Shown in pieces: positions 28,916 through 38,415 of a stretch of DNA of 38,851 bases; the stretch's first letter is position 1; every line of letters begins with the position of its first letter. This stretch comes from a virus: positions 1 to 38,851 of the IMG/VR virus record IMGVR_UViG_3300030105_002547. One strand, given 5' to 3'. Both the position numbers and the translations under genes were made by a program. The notes below the pieces were generated by a model, which saw only the letters and a list, made by a program, of their open reading frames with translations, ran no database searches and had not been told where the DNA came from.

Positions 28916-29659
28916 ATGGCTGGAAATACGGGTATAACAGCAAACACAATCCTTAACCGTGTTGCTGCTGAAGTGGGCATTGCGCCTATCGGCTCGCCTA
29001 TGGACAGCCAAGACCCTTTCTTTATACAGCTACGGTACCTGCTTAACATAGCGGGTGAGGAACTTATGCAGGCGTACCCATGGGAAAAACTGGTACGCTC
29101 GCATCAAATAATCACCGTAGCAGGCACTGGCGAATACGACATGCCTGCCGACTTCGGTTACATACTTAACCAAACCCAGTGGGACAGAACTAACAACGTC
29201 TCTATGGGTGGCCCGCTATCGGCGCAGGACTGGACGTATTTAAAGGGGCGGGATTTAGCGTCTAACACTTTATACGCCAGCTTCCGCATAGCGCAGGGCA
29301 AATTTAACGTGTACCCTACAAACCCCACTGCTGGGCTAGACCTAAATTTCGAGTACATTACCACCCACTGGGCAATTGATGGCGAGTCTGACCCTGCCGC
29401 CCCAGTGTACGTGGCCGAAATATCTCAGCCCAGTGACATACCGATGTTTGACAAAACACTTATTACTCGGGCGCTAAAACTCAAGTACTTAGAGTCTGGC
29501 GGTTTCGACACCACTAAAGCGCAAGGCGATTTCAATCAGATTTTTGCCTTCTTAACAGGCACTGACAAAGGCGCCCCCACGCTTAATGCAGGGCGAGGAC
29601 GCGGCGGGCCGCGATACCTTAACGCATATAACACTCCCGACACAGGGTTTGGACTGTGA
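28916..29659 (+). CDS. Head-to-tail adaptor (P22 gp4-like)
   Basis: The 247-residue protein fits the family of P22 gp4-like adaptors that dock on the portal and start the tail. The first part (ITANTILNRVAAEVGIAPIG, then QLRYLLNIAGEELMQAYPWE and LVRSHQIITVAGTGEYDMPA) is the typical adaptor pattern, with long helices followed by a beta region. The middle (TQWDRTNNVSMGGPLSAQDW) also fits. It completes the DNA-filled head. It overlaps the next gene by 4 bp (GTGA). AGAG precedes the ATG. Confidence 0.85.
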   Translation: MAGNTGITANTILNRVAAEVGIAPIGSPMDSQDPFFIQLRYLLNIAGEELMQAYPWEKLVRSHQIITVAGTGEYDMPADFGYILNQTQWDRTNNVSMGGPLSAQDWTYLKGRDLASNTLYASFRIAQGKFNVYPTNPTAGLDLNFEYITTHWAIDGESDPAAPVYVAEISQPSDIPMFDKTLITRALKLKYLESGGFDTTKAQGDFNQIFAFLTGTDKGAPTLNAGRGRGGPRYLNAYNTPDTGFGL

Positions 29660-31314
29660 TAGGCACCGCCCGGGGCACCGCGAACAGACCTCAAAAGCGA
29701 TCACACAAGGTAGCTCGCTACCCGGCACCTATAGCGGGCATGGACGTTAGTAAGTCGCTAGGTGAAATGGCACTTAACAGCTGCGTTTACACGTACAATA
29801 TAATGCCGCTAGAGCTGGGCATGAAAGTACGCTCAGGTTACCGCGAGCATCAAATAGCAATTGAAAGCGCGGCGGGCGAAGGTGACGGCGTACACACGGT
29901 CATACCTTTTGACTCTGTCACTGAAGACGGCAGCAAAAACAAGATATTCGCGGTGACCAACGAAGGCATTTGGGACACTACAGCGGAAGGCGGCACACCC
30001 TCGTTAGTCGTTACGTTCGGCACCCAGTCCAGTGATGCCGGGTACGGCACCTATGCACACTATGTAGATCAGGGCGAAAACGACGTGCTTTTCTATGCGG
30101 ACAGTGTAAACGGGCTGTTTAAATATAAGGCTGCGGATAATTCATGGGCCAATACCAGCATAACTACCGGTATAACCGAAGCAAACGTGCGCACGGTAAC
30201 AACTTTTAAAAATAACGTGTGGTTTACACTCGCTGACAGCACAGTTGGGTATTACCTACCCGTATTGGCCAGCACCGGTACGGTAGCGGCGCAGTACTTT
30301 GGCGATAAATTTCAGCATGGCGGTTCACTAGCGGGCATTTTTAGCTGGTCAGTGGACGGCGGCGCGGGGCTAGACGACATTCTTGTAGCGGTCAGCACTG
30401 CAGGCGACGTGCTTGTGTATGCAGGTTCTGGGCCTGAAGCTGATGATTGGGCCATGAGAGGCATATACTACATCGGTGAAATACCCAACAGTGTGCGGTT
30501 CGGCACTGAGCAAGGCGGCGAGCTGTACCTGCTGTCTGCACTAGGTATCACCAGCTTGAGCGATTTGCTTAGTGGTGTCGACACCAGCGCCCTTAGCGCC
30601 GACATTCAAGGCGCGAGCATGGCCTATAAAATTGCCGGGTCAGTACGCGATCGCATGAAGAAAACCATTAATTTGCGCGGCTGGGAAGTGGCTACCATAC
30701 CGTCTGAAGGCGGCATTCTAGTGACCTCGCCGCAGATAAACAATGATGCCCCTATTCAATACTTTTACAGCCTTGCTACTCGCGGCTGGGGTATATGGCG
30801 CGATATACCCCTTACATGCTTTTCAGAATATAAAGATAACATCTATTTCGGCACCGCAGATAACCGGCTAATGATCTTAGATGGCAACGTAGATGATGCG
30901 CTGCTATCACCTGAAAACGCCGCGTACAACGGTAACCCTATTGAATTCTCTATCCTGACCGCATTCAGCACGCTAGAGCTAGATGTAGTGTATAAACGTG
31001 TCAAGCTTATACGCCCTGACTTCCTTGCCGGGCGTAAGCCTGAACACAGCTCGTTAATACGCTACGACTTCAACATAGATGAAGGTTTAACTTTCGGCCT
31101 AACCGACTCTGGGGACTTACCTGTTATGGTATGGGACACCGGTAAATGGGATGAAGCAGTGTGGGGTTCAGAAAATGGCGCGGCATTCCCCTCTATCGGC
31201 GGCACATGGGGCTACGGGCGGTACATAGCGATAGCCACAAAGGGTAAAACTGAATCAGAAACGCGATTGATCGGGTGGGATTTAGTATTCGACGTGGGCG
31301 GGCCAATGCTGTGA
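29656..31314 (+). CDS. Tail hub/packaged DNA stabilisation protein (P22 gp10-like)
   Basis: The 552-residue protein starts at a GTG overlapping the adaptor stop (GTGA). It has the repeat-like beta-propeller outline of P22 gp10-type tail hubs: PAPIAGMDVSKSLGEMALNS near the N-terminus, then EHQIAIESAAGEGDGVHTVI, a series of W/F-rich beta blades, and WEVATIPSEGGILVTSPQIN in the C-terminal half. Gp10 stabilises the packaged DNA and attaches the tailspike. The gp4-gp10 order is that of P22-like tails. There is no obvious frameshift or truncation. Confidence 0.85.
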   Translation: MIGTARGTANRPQKRSHKVARYPAPIAGMDVSKSLGEMALNSCVYTYNIMPLELGMKVRSGYREHQIAIESAAGEGDGVHTVIPFDSVTEDGSKNKIFAVTNEGIWDTTAEGGTPSLVVTFGTQSSDAGYGTYAHYVDQGENDVLFYADSVNGLFKYKAADNSWANTSITTGITEANVRTVTTFKNNVWFTLADSTVGYYLPVLASTGTVAAQYFGDKFQHGGSLAGIFSWSVDGGAGLDDILVAVSTAGDVLVYAGSGPEADDWAMRGIYYIGEIPNSVRFGTEQGGELYLLSALGITSLSDLLSGVDTSALSADIQGASMAYKIAGSVRDRMKKTINLRGWEVATIPSEGGILVTSPQINNDAPIQYFYSLATRGWGIWRDIPLTCFSEYKDNIYFGTADNRLMILDGNVDDALLSPENAAYNGNPIEFSILTAFSTLELDVVYKRVKLIRPDFLAGRKPEHSSLIRYDFNIDEGLTFGLTDSGDLPVMVWDTGKWDEAVWGSENGAAFPSIGGTWGYGRYIAIATKGKTESETRLIGWDLVFDVGGPML

Positions 31315-31757
31315 ATGTTATTTTTAAAGACCTTCACATAAAACACGACTGGCCATGGGTGCAGCAGCACCAAGACACGCTTGTGCTGACAGGGAACACT
31401 TGTGGTATCATAGCCGTAGATTTAAACACTCATGAAAAAGTAGCGGCGTGTATCATGGACACTTGGACTGCGAACAGTGTACACATACACCAAATACTGT
31501 TAAAACCTATGGTGTTGCGGTATCATTTTTTAGAGTGTTTGTTTAATTACATGTTTATAGCTCGCGATGTAGGGATAGTGTACGGCGTAGTGCCCAGCGA
31601 TAACCCTAAATCTATTAAGCTGGCAAAGCACTTCGGGTTTACCGAACTGATGGTGCTGAAAGACGCTTGGGCTGTCGGAGTAGATAAAGTCATGCTAGAG
31701 CTTAAACGGGAAAACTGTCGGTATATAGCGCAACCAACACAAGAGAAGGCAGCATAA
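31311..31757 (+). CDS. GNAT-like acetyltransferase, phage tail region
   Basis: The protein is 148 residues from the GTG at 31311, which overlaps the stop of the hub gene (GTGA); an ATG-like start at 31275 further inside the hub gene is less likely. The outline of a GNAT fold is visible: KVAACIMDTWTANSVHIHQI, the central strand-helix (LECLFNYMFIARDVGIVYGV) and the C-terminal strand with VPSDNPKSIKLAKHFGF, which matches the acetyltransferase C-terminal pattern of N-x-x-S-x-x-x-A-x-x-x-G-F. Podoviruses often carry such a gene between the tail hub and ejection proteins. The substrate is unknown. Confidence 0.75.
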   Translation: MNVIFKDLHIKHDWPWVQQHQDTLVLTGNTCGIIAVDLNTHEKVAACIMDTWTANSVHIHQILLKPMVLRYHFLECLFNYMFIARDVGIVYGVVPSDNPKSIKLAKHFGFTELMVLKDAWAVGVDKVMLELKRENCRYIAQPTQEKAA

Positions 31758-32356
31758 TGAGTGAACTAGGCGAAGACATTTGGGGCGCAGACGGTAGAGG
31801 ACTTTTTCGTGCCGGGCGTTTTGACCAGCGCGATGCGCACCACCCTAATTCTGTAGATGGCAGCTACTCTGGCGCCAACGCTTTTGACCCTGTTTTTGGC
31901 GTGCCTGACAGCGTATTGAACCCAACAGACATGGCAGGTAATTCTGTAGGGCCTGTTGGTGGCTATGTACGGCCTGAACAGACCTACACGGGCGCTACCG
32001 GGCACACTATGCAGGGCGACATTTCTACCCCTACAGGCGGCGGTTCGCCAATCCCTGTAAGCGACAACACTAGCTTAATGCAGATAGCCCGCCCTGATTT
32101 ACAAGGGACAGGCCAAGCTGCGTTTCAAGCCAGCCAGTTTGACCAAGTAAATGCCCCAAGCACTCAAGCGCCAGTTCAGACAAGTAACTCCCCGTATGCG
32201 GGGCTTCCCGAAATAAAAAGCGCTAATCCACTAGCACAGAGTTTACGTAATTTTAACGCTGGGCGGACTGACAGGGCGCAGCAACAGCAGAATTTTAACG
32301 GTGTAAACGCCCCGATAGGGCCACCACCTAATGTTCCTACCGCTGGAGGTAGATAG
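31757..32356 (+). CDS. Unknown virion-associated protein, 199 residues, disordered
   Basis: The family is not recognised. The sequence is rich in Gly, Asn, Gln, Pro, Ser and Thr with few charged residues, predicted to be largely unstructured (for example PVGGYVRPEQTYTGATGHTM). It lies between the acetyltransferase and the ejection genes, and its start shares a base with the stop before it (TAATG), with AGAAGG upstream. It is likely a small component of the ejection or tail complex. Confidence 0.6.
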   Translation: MSELGEDIWGADGRGLFRAGRFDQRDAHHPNSVDGSYSGANAFDPVFGVPDSVLNPTDMAGNSVGPVGGYVRPEQTYTGATGHTMQGDISTPTGGGSPIPVSDNTSLMQIARPDLQGTGQAAFQASQFDQVNAPSTQAPVQTSNSPYAGLPEIKSANPLAQSLRNFNAGRTDRAQQQQNFNGVNAPIGPPPNVPTAGGR

Positions 32357-32357
32357 T

Positions 32358-33368
32358 ATGAAAAGTGGTGGTGGTGGTGGTAACGCGGAAGACGCAGCCA
32401 AAATAGAAGGCCAAGCTAGCGTACAGGCGAACAACGACGCTATTTACGCTAATAAAGGTGATACGTACAGTGCGTTCGGCAGCAACACTAACCAGCGTGA
32501 AATGGTTATCGACCCTGCTACCGGCATGGAACAGGTTAAGTGGACAAACCGCGAAACCTTGTCGCCTGAAATGCAGACCCTGTTTAACCAAGACATGAAC
32601 ATGAATATGGGTCTGGGCGCTACTGCCGGGGCCATGGACAGCCGTATAAACGATTCATATTCACAGGCGTTTAACTTAGACAAGTACGGTGGCCCCATAG
32701 CAGGCCCGCAGTCTGCAGGGCCTGTCGGCGGTAATGTCGACCCCACAACCGCCAATACCGGTAATAGAATAGGCAGAGAAACCGGTAACGGTGCTTTTTC
32801 ATGGGATAGCAACAACCGAGGCCGGGCAGAAGACGCCGCTTACGCACGCTCAAAAGCACGGCTAGACCCTCAGTGGCAGCAAGACAGTGCAGCTTTCGAC
32901 CGTAAAATGGCCAATCGTGGTATCCGCGCCGGTGATTCAGCGTTCGATTCAAGCCAGCAGAATTTTAATAACGGCAAAAACGATGCCTACGAAATGGCGC
33001 GTTTAGGGTCTGTCGATCAGGGCCGCATAGAAGATATGCAGTCCTATGGTCAGGGCAAAGGCACCTACGAAACCAACAAGGCTGCAGAAGCGCAGCGGTT
33101 TAACGAGTCAGAGCGTATCAATAACGACGCTAGGGCGACCGAAAATCAAGCGTTTACACAAGGCATAGCTTCGGGAGAAAACGCCCGAGCAGCTGATCAA
33201 CAGTCTTACACCCAAGAAAGCAACACTAACGCTACGGCTAATGCGCTACGCACTCAGGGCATTCAGGAAGATTTGGCACTGCGCAACATGCCATTAGAAG
33301 AGCAGCAGCGGATACTGGCTTCGCGCAACGTAAGCGACATGGGCAGCACATACTCAAGCGGAGGTTAA
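32358..33368 (+). CDS. Internal virion (DNA ejection) protein, 336 residues
   Basis: The start at ATG 32358 has GGAGGT eight bases upstream and is preferred to an earlier start at 32331 that overlaps the previous gene. The protein begins MKSGGGGGNAEDAAKIEGQA and is rich in Asn, Gln, Ala and Gly, with a long polar helical middle (FDRKMANRGIRAGDSAFDSS, then QNFNNGKNDAYEMAR). Its place before Ala/Gly-rich and long helical genes fits the internal ejection proteins of short-tailed phages that form a channel across the periplasm. The homology to a named family is not certain. Confidence 0.6.
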   Translation: MKSGGGGGNAEDAAKIEGQASVQANNDAIYANKGDTYSAFGSNTNQREMVIDPATGMEQVKWTNRETLSPEMQTLFNQDMNMNMGLGATAGAMDSRINDSYSQAFNLDKYGGPIAGPQSAGPVGGNVDPTTANTGNRIGRETGNGAFSWDSNNRGRAEDAAYARSKARLDPQWQQDSAAFDRKMANRGIRAGDSAFDSSQQNFNNGKNDAYEMARLGSVDQGRIEDMQSYGQGKGTYETNKAAEAQRFNESERINNDARATENQAFTQGIASGENARAADQQSYTQESNTNATANALRTQGIQEDLALRNMPLEEQQRILASRNVSDMGSTYSSGG

Positions 33369-33369
33369 G

Positions 33370-34032
33370 ATGGGACTGGGATTAAACAACAACAAAGGCT
33401 ACACGGCAACGAGGGCAGAAGTACCTGCCTATGCTGCGGCAGCTGCTAGACAGGCGCAAATGGACAACCAAGCTGAAATGCAGGCCAACGCATTACGCTC
33501 GCAAAACCTACTTGGCGCCGGTAAGCTTTACAATGCGAGTATGGGGGAGAACACCCCCATAGCTGATAAATTAGGCGAGTGGTTTACACCAACCCCTGAC
33601 GCTGACCCTTTGGACATGGGAGGTAACACCGGTGATATTTACGGTGACCCGGCTGCTGACGCACTAATGGGTGCCGATACGGCGCCAGTGCAAGAGGGGC
33701 TAGGCTTAGCCGATGATCTAAGCGCTGCGGTGGACGCCACTGAAATGGCCACAGCAGCAGCAGATGGTGCTGGACTGGCGGCAGCAGTAGATGGTGCTGG
33801 ACTGGCGGCAGGCGTTGGCAGCTCAGGCGCAGCCACTGCGGCAGAGCTTGCCAGTGTAGCGGGCATGGATTTAGGTTTAGGCAGTGCAGCTTCGGGCGCG
33901 CTAGGCAGCATAGAGGCCGCTGGCGCATTAGGCGCTACAGGCGGTGCAGCAGGCAGCGCGGGGCTTATGGCAGCGCTAGGCCCTATGGCGCCGTTTGCAA
34001 TAGCCGCACTTTTATCTGGCAGTCTTTTTTAA
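33370..34032 (+). CDS. Ala/Gly-rich internal virion protein, 220 residues
   Basis: The protein begins MGLGLNNNKGYTATRAEVPA and becomes extremely Ala- and Gly-rich in its second half, with a repeated DGAGLAA unit and a hydrophobic end (LGPMAPFAIAALLSGSLF). Such hydrophobic, small-residue-rich proteins are usual in the ejection cluster of podoviruses, where they may insert into the host membrane. GGAGGT lies close before the ATG, one base after the previous stop. No enzymatic motif is seen. Confidence 0.6.
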   Translation: MGLGLNNNKGYTATRAEVPAYAAAAARQAQMDNQAEMQANALRSQNLLGAGKLYNASMGENTPIADKLGEWFTPTPDADPLDMGGNTGDIYGDPAADALMGADTAPVQEGLGLADDLSAAVDATEMATAAADGAGLAAAVDGAGLAAGVGSSGAATAAELASVAGMDLGLGSAASGALGSIEAAGALGATGGAAGSAGLMAALGPMAPFAIAALLSGSLF

Positions 34033-34044
34033 AGGAAAAGCACC

Positions 34045-35283
34045 ATGGCTGATCTACAAGCCTTATCACAGGCACTACGCGGCGGCTCACAGGGCAAAGC
34101 ACAGCTTGCTGGCCTAGATGAGCAGTTCGAGCAGGCTAACGCTATGCGCAACGCTAAAGGCCCTCAAATCAGCCAGTATGGCACGGTATCCCCGCTGTCA
34201 GTGCTGGCGAATGTTGTCAACCAGTCACAAGGGCGCAAGCAGCTACGCGAGATGGCACCCCAACGAGCAGCAGCACGCCAACAAGTAGCCGGTGCAGAGA
34301 ACCTATTCCCCTTATACAACGCAGGCGTAGCAGCTGATGCCGCCAAGCAAAGCCAAGCTAATACAGAAAGCAAAGCAGGCGCGCTGGTAAAAGCGGCGGC
34401 ACTGAAAAACAGCAACGCTGTTGATGCGGCGGCACTGGCTGAAACCAATGCAATTGCAGCATCCGAGCTTACAGAAAGCGACGTAGTTGAACTGGTGAGC
34501 AACACAGATTCCACAGACGTAGTCCCTGTTCGTGAGTATGCGGGCAAATATTACGATCAGTTCACTGGCGAGCAAGTTTCTGGCGTAGGCTATACTAAGC
34601 GGGTAAAAAATGGTCGTGGCGGTAGTGGCGGGAGCAACGCAGGGAAAAGCCGCTTTAAGCTGAGTAAATCCACCGACGCCTACGGCAACACGGTTAAGAC
34701 TTCCTATGATAAATGGGAGGACGTGGAAAGCTCACCCACTTTCGTAGACGGCACACCTTACAGTGTTGAAGAGGCTAAAAAGCGAGGCGGTATTCAGGCT
34801 GGACAGGCTGGAGCCGTAACTACAGCTAAAGAGACTGGCAAAGCCAACGTAAAAGCCTCTAACAGCGCGTATGAAGAAACTTTTGCCATTCGCGGCGCCA
34901 TGCAGGAAATGGATAAAGGTTTAGACGCCCTTATAAATGGCGGTGCTAATACGGGCTTCTTTGCTAATATGATGCCCAATGTCCGAGCAAGCGCTGTTAA
35001 ACTGCAAGCCGCTAAAGACCAAATGGCACTGTATGAAATCGGCAAGTACACCTTCGGTTCGCTATCTGAGGCGGAAGGCCGCTGGCTTAAAGATGTGGTC
35101 ATCCCTACATCGCTGGACGAAGACGAGCTTATACCGTGGATGGAGCGAAAACGCGAAGGCATGAACCGTATGCTCAAGGTTAAAGAATTTGAGCAGCAAA
35201 TGCGGGATAGCGGTTTAACGCCTACCCAGCAGGAAGTGGATGCCATACTACACAGTGGCGGTTTTAGTTTCTCCGATGGATAA
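34045..35283 (+). CDS. Internal virion protein, 412 residues
   Basis: The 412-residue protein begins MADLQALSQALRGGSQGKAQ and has a helical Ala/Gln-rich N-terminal half, a Gly/Ser linker near residue 190-205 and a C-terminal helical half (FAIRGAMQEMDKGLDALING, then KLQAAKDQMALYEIGKYTFG). It has an AAAGGA site before the ATG. It lies between two other ejection-type genes and is likely part of the DNA ejection apparatus. No catalytic motif is visible, for example no transglycosylase motif. Confidence 0.6.
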   Translation: MADLQALSQALRGGSQGKAQLAGLDEQFEQANAMRNAKGPQISQYGTVSPLSVLANVVNQSQGRKQLREMAPQRAAARQQVAGAENLFPLYNAGVAADAAKQSQANTESKAGALVKAAALKNSNAVDAAALAETNAIAASELTESDVVELVSNTDSTDVVPVREYAGKYYDQFTGEQVSGVGYTKRVKNGRGGSGGSNAGKSRFKLSKSTDAYGNTVKTSYDKWEDVESSPTFVDGTPYSVEEAKKRGGIQAGQAGAVTTAKETGKANVKASNSAYEETFAIRGAMQEMDKGLDALINGGANTGFFANMMPNVRASAVKLQAAKDQMALYEIGKYTFGSLSEAEGRWLKDVVIPTSLDEDELIPWMERKREGMNRMLKVKEFEQQMRDSGLTPTQQEVDAILHSGGFSFSDG

Positions 35284-35288
35284 CAGAC

Positions 35289-37364
35289 ATGCCAACTAGA
35301 GAAGAAATACTAGCGCAGTTCACGGCGGGCGGCGCTGGTAGCCCCGCAGCAGAGCCGGGCGCAGATAGAAAAGCCATATTAGCTAAATTCACGTCCGGCA
35401 GCGCCTTCTCAGGGGAAGAGCCTACAGCTACCGCACCTGAGCGCACTATGGGTGAGGACATACGGGACGGCTTCGGCGCGTTTACACAGGGCATAACTTT
35501 CGGTGGCGGCGATGAAGTGGGCAGCGCGCTTACCGCTAGCCTTGCACAGCTTACCGGTGTATCCCCTGAAGGTGAGTCTTGGGGCAGCACTTACGATCAA
35601 ATGATGGACATTAACAAAAATCAAAGGGCCGAATTTAGCGATGCTAACCCCGGCACGGCTTTAGGGCTGGAACTCGCAGGCGGATTAGCTACAGGCGGCG
35701 CGGGCGCTGGTAGAGTGCTAGGCTCACAAGCGGTAAAACAGGCACCCAAACTGATCAAAGCGTTAGCCCCTGTAGCTGTAGGCGCGGTAGAGGGCGGGAT
35801 AGCTGGTGGTTTATCCGCTAATCAAGGTGAGCGCGTTAAAGGCGCCGCTATAGGCACGGCTCTGGGTGGCGGGTTTTCTGCTTTACCGGCAGCAGCGAAA
35901 AAGGTATTCGATACAGCAACTAAACGCCGTGTGGCGCAAGAGCTAGGGCAAGGTGACGACTTTTTACCCTTAAACCAAGCAGATCAAGGCGGTCTAGGCA
36001 ACTTCTACCGCTCTGTAGTAGGGAAAACTTTTGGTGGGCGGCAAAACCTTATAGACCAGTCGGCGCCGCAGATAGGTACCGCAAACAGGCGCTTAGCGAC
36101 GGCGGATGATCGCCTAACCTCTGTCCAAAACGCAAAAGCGGAATCTGTCCGACGCGGCAATAACCGTGTAGATAAAAGGTATGCAGGTAAAACTGCGCAA
36201 GCAGAAACGCTAGCGGAAGACAGTGTAAACGAAGCACAGCGCTTAGCAGACATGTCCGTTAACGATGCCACAACAAATATGACCCGTGAAGTTATCGAGT
36301 CAGGCATTCCCGCTAGTTTCCCTATTGAGTTAGCGGCGAAAATACGCGTTGCAGGGCCAGAAGAAGCCAACAGATTAATGACTAAAGGCTGGAAAGATCA
36401 CGGCTTTAAATCAGTAAATAATAAGTCCTACGCCGCCACAGCGGAGCAGGTTAAAGACCACTTTATAGAGACCATAGGCCGTGACCCTGCCATGAAAGAC
36501 GCCAGTGCCGGGTTTGAAAGCATGGTTGATGATATTTTTGAAACCTATAGCACTAAAAACGGGGAAATTTCCGGTAAGGCTATAATGGAACTGCGCAACG
36601 CCATGAAAGCCAAAAAAGGCGGCGATGGGCGGGATGCGCTAGTACCTGCAGTTTACGGTAAGATGGCCGATCAGCTGGACGTTCTTCTTAAACGGGGAAT
36701 GACCGAAACCGAAGAATTAATGTTTGCAGACGACCTATCTAAGTACGGCGGTAAGAAAACCCTGTCGCAGTCAGTGTATAATGCGCGCACTTCACGCCAA
36801 GGGGTGCCAAACGAGGCCGATGTTATAGGTGCAGCGCGCACAGCGCGAGGTGGCCAGTATACACAGGGCCAAGGCATAGGGCAGCAAGCGGCAGAGAACG
36901 TGCAGCGAGCACAGCAAGCAGGCGCAGAAACTGTAGAGGCCGCTAAAGTTAACGCTAAGGCCGGGCTTAAACAGGCTAAAGCTAAAATAGCGCAGGGCAA
37001 GAGCGCTCTGAAACAAGGCAACAAGCGTACAGGCAACAAAGCAGTGCAGCGGGCTACGGGCAACCTAGACGCCGCAACAGCGCGGAAAAAAGCCCTAGAT
37101 GCTACGTCACCGGCGGATAATGTATCGGTTTTCGAGCAACTTTTTGCTACAGGTTTACACGGGTTTGGGTATGGAGCGGGCAACTTGGTTAGCGGCACCA
37201 CGTTAAGCCGGGGTATGACTTCACCTAATGCACAGCGGGCGCTGGCAGGGCAAACAGGCAAACAAAAAGCACTAGCAGAGATTCTTCGCAAAAACAGCGA
37301 CAAATGGGATATGATAACCGCAGGAACGGGCGGAGCTGCAGGCACTCAAACAGACGAATTTTAG
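35289..37364 (+). CDS. Large internal virion/ejection protein, 691 residues
   Basis: The protein starts at an ATG at 35289. It has two short repeats near the N-terminus (REEILAQFTAGGA and RKAILAKFTSGSA), a glycine- and alanine-rich hydrophobic block around residues 115-205 (LGLELAGGLATGGAGAG, VAVGAVEGGIAGGLSANQ) which may enter a membrane, and a long helical C-terminus. The pattern FGAFTQGITFGGGDEVGSAL near residue 60 is typical of phage ejection proteins. It is the largest candidate for the channel-forming component delivered with the DNA. There is no clear lytic domain. Confidence 0.65.
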   Translation: MPTREEILAQFTAGGAGSPAAEPGADRKAILAKFTSGSAFSGEEPTATAPERTMGEDIRDGFGAFTQGITFGGGDEVGSALTASLAQLTGVSPEGESWGSTYDQMMDINKNQRAEFSDANPGTALGLELAGGLATGGAGAGRVLGSQAVKQAPKLIKALAPVAVGAVEGGIAGGLSANQGERVKGAAIGTALGGGFSALPAAAKKVFDTATKRRVAQELGQGDDFLPLNQADQGGLGNFYRSVVGKTFGGRQNLIDQSAPQIGTANRRLATADDRLTSVQNAKAESVRRGNNRVDKRYAGKTAQAETLAEDSVNEAQRLADMSVNDATTNMTREVIESGIPASFPIELAAKIRVAGPEEANRLMTKGWKDHGFKSVNNKSYAATAEQVKDHFIETIGRDPAMKDASAGFESMVDDIFETYSTKNGEISGKAIMELRNAMKAKKGGDGRDALVPAVYGKMADQLDVLLKRGMTETEELMFADDLSKYGGKKTLSQSVYNARTSRQGVPNEADVIGAARTARGGQYTQGQGIGQQAAENVQRAQQAGAETVEAAKVNAKAGLKQAKAKIAQGKSALKQGNKRTGNKAVQRATGNLDAATARKKALDATSPADNVSVFEQLFATGLHGFGYGAGNLVSGTTLSRGMTSPNAQRALAGQTGKQKALAEILRKNSDKWDMITAGTGGAAGTQTDEF

Positions 37365-37374
37365 AGGTTACACC

Positions 37375-37995
37375 ATGTCACGCAACGGAACAGGAACATA
37401 CGCACTTCCTTCGGGCAATCCAGTAGCTGCTGGCGATGTGGCGGAAGCTGCTTGGGCCAACAGCACCATGGAAGACGTGCAGGTGGCGCTGACCGACAGC
37501 CTATCCAGAACGGGTAAAGGCGGAATGGCGGCAGGGCTTAAATTGCTAGACGGCTCAGTGTCCAACCCGGCCTTAACCTTCACTAATTTTGTTAACACCG
37601 GCATGTACGCGGTGAGCGCTACAGATTTCCGCGTAACCGTATCCGGTGTAGACCGTATGCGCTTTAGGGCGTCGGGCAACGGTGCCCAGCTATGGAATGC
37701 CGCGACTAGTTCGTGGAATGACTTACTTGTAGGCGGGGCGGCTTTAGCAGGTGTAGACGGCACAGTATCAGCGCCAGCGTATTCTTACGCCAGTGACACA
37801 GACACAGGCACCTACTTAGAAGAAGCAGGCGACGTTCGCATGGCGGTAGCCGGTGTTGATTCTATGCGCTGGCGTGATGGCGGGCAGGTGCCGCAAGTAC
37901 AAACAGCGCTAGGGTGGGCCGACGTTTCCACTATACCGCCCCCTGAAGCACAGGTTACACTAGCCCAAGCGCAAGCCGCTGCTCTTTCATTTTAA
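37375..37995 (+). CDS. Tail fibre protein, 206 residues
   Basis: The protein begins MSRNGTGTYALPSGNPVAAG and contains AAWANSTMEDVQVALTDSLS, the N-terminal pattern of many phage tail fibres that attach to the tail. Two similar beta segments follow, each with NPALTFTNFVNTGMY or APAYSYASDTDTGTYL before a V-D-R/S-M-R-W/F pattern, which is the repeat of a trimeric fibre shaft. It ends with a helical Ala/Gln tail (LAQAQAAALSF). AGAGGTT precedes the ATG. It is the first of three genes leading to the right edge and is probably the fibre adaptor. Confidence 0.75.
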   Translation: MSRNGTGTYALPSGNPVAAGDVAEAAWANSTMEDVQVALTDSLSRTGKGGMAAGLKLLDGSVSNPALTFTNFVNTGMYAVSATDFRVTVSGVDRMRFRASGNGAQLWNAATSSWNDLLVGGAALAGVDGTVSAPAYSYASDTDTGTYLEEAGDVRMAVAGVDSMRWRDGGQVPQVQTALGWADVSTIPPPEAQVTLAQAQAAALSF

Positions 37996-38007
37996 GGACT
38001 ACATACC

Positions 38008-38415
38008 ATGGCCATTACAAATACAGCAGTATTTCCACAGAATCCAGTTATATCAACAGCGCTTGTTGTAGCCGCTGACGATCTCACTTCCGCCCCAGCC
38101 AACACCCTTTTGCTGGTTACGGCGGGTGTAAACGGTGCGGAGGTGTCTAGCGTAACCGCAGTGCCTCGGGCAACAGTGGCTGACTCATGTTTACACTTGT
38201 TTGTGAGCAAAGACACCGGGACTACCAAGATTCTTATCGGTAGCGTGCTTATGTCTTCGCACACTGTCGCAAACGATACCGCTATTCCTGTTACTGATTT
38301 CGGATACACTGAAACGCTTAGCATTCTGCTAGGGGCGAATGACCGTTTATACGCGGGCAGCGCCGTAGCACTGTCGGCGGGGCTTGCTTTTACAGCCTTG
38401 AGCGTAGACCTGTGA
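38008..38415 (+). CDS. Small structural protein, 135 residues, fibre region
   Basis: The function is not recognised. The 135-residue protein is beta-rich with alternating small and hydrophobic residues (STALVVAADDLTSAPANTLL, then SVLMSSHTVANDTAIPVTDF). AAGGA precedes the ATG. It lies between the fibre gene and the glycine-rich adhesin, and its TGA overlaps the start of the latter (GTGA). It may cap or join fibre parts. Confidence 0.65.
   Translation: MAITNTAVFPQNPVISTALVVAADDLTSAPANTLLLVTAGVNGAEVSSVTAVPRATVADSCLHLFVSKDTGTTKILIGSVLMSSHTVANDTAIPVTDFGYTETLSILLGANDRLYAGSAVALSAGLAFTALSVDL

Noticed and set aside
36671-37345. Minus-strand open frame of 224 codons
   Set aside because: It is antisense to the 691-residue ejection gene and is rich in Ala, Pro, Cys and Ser, as expected from the reverse reading of Ala/Gly-rich codons.
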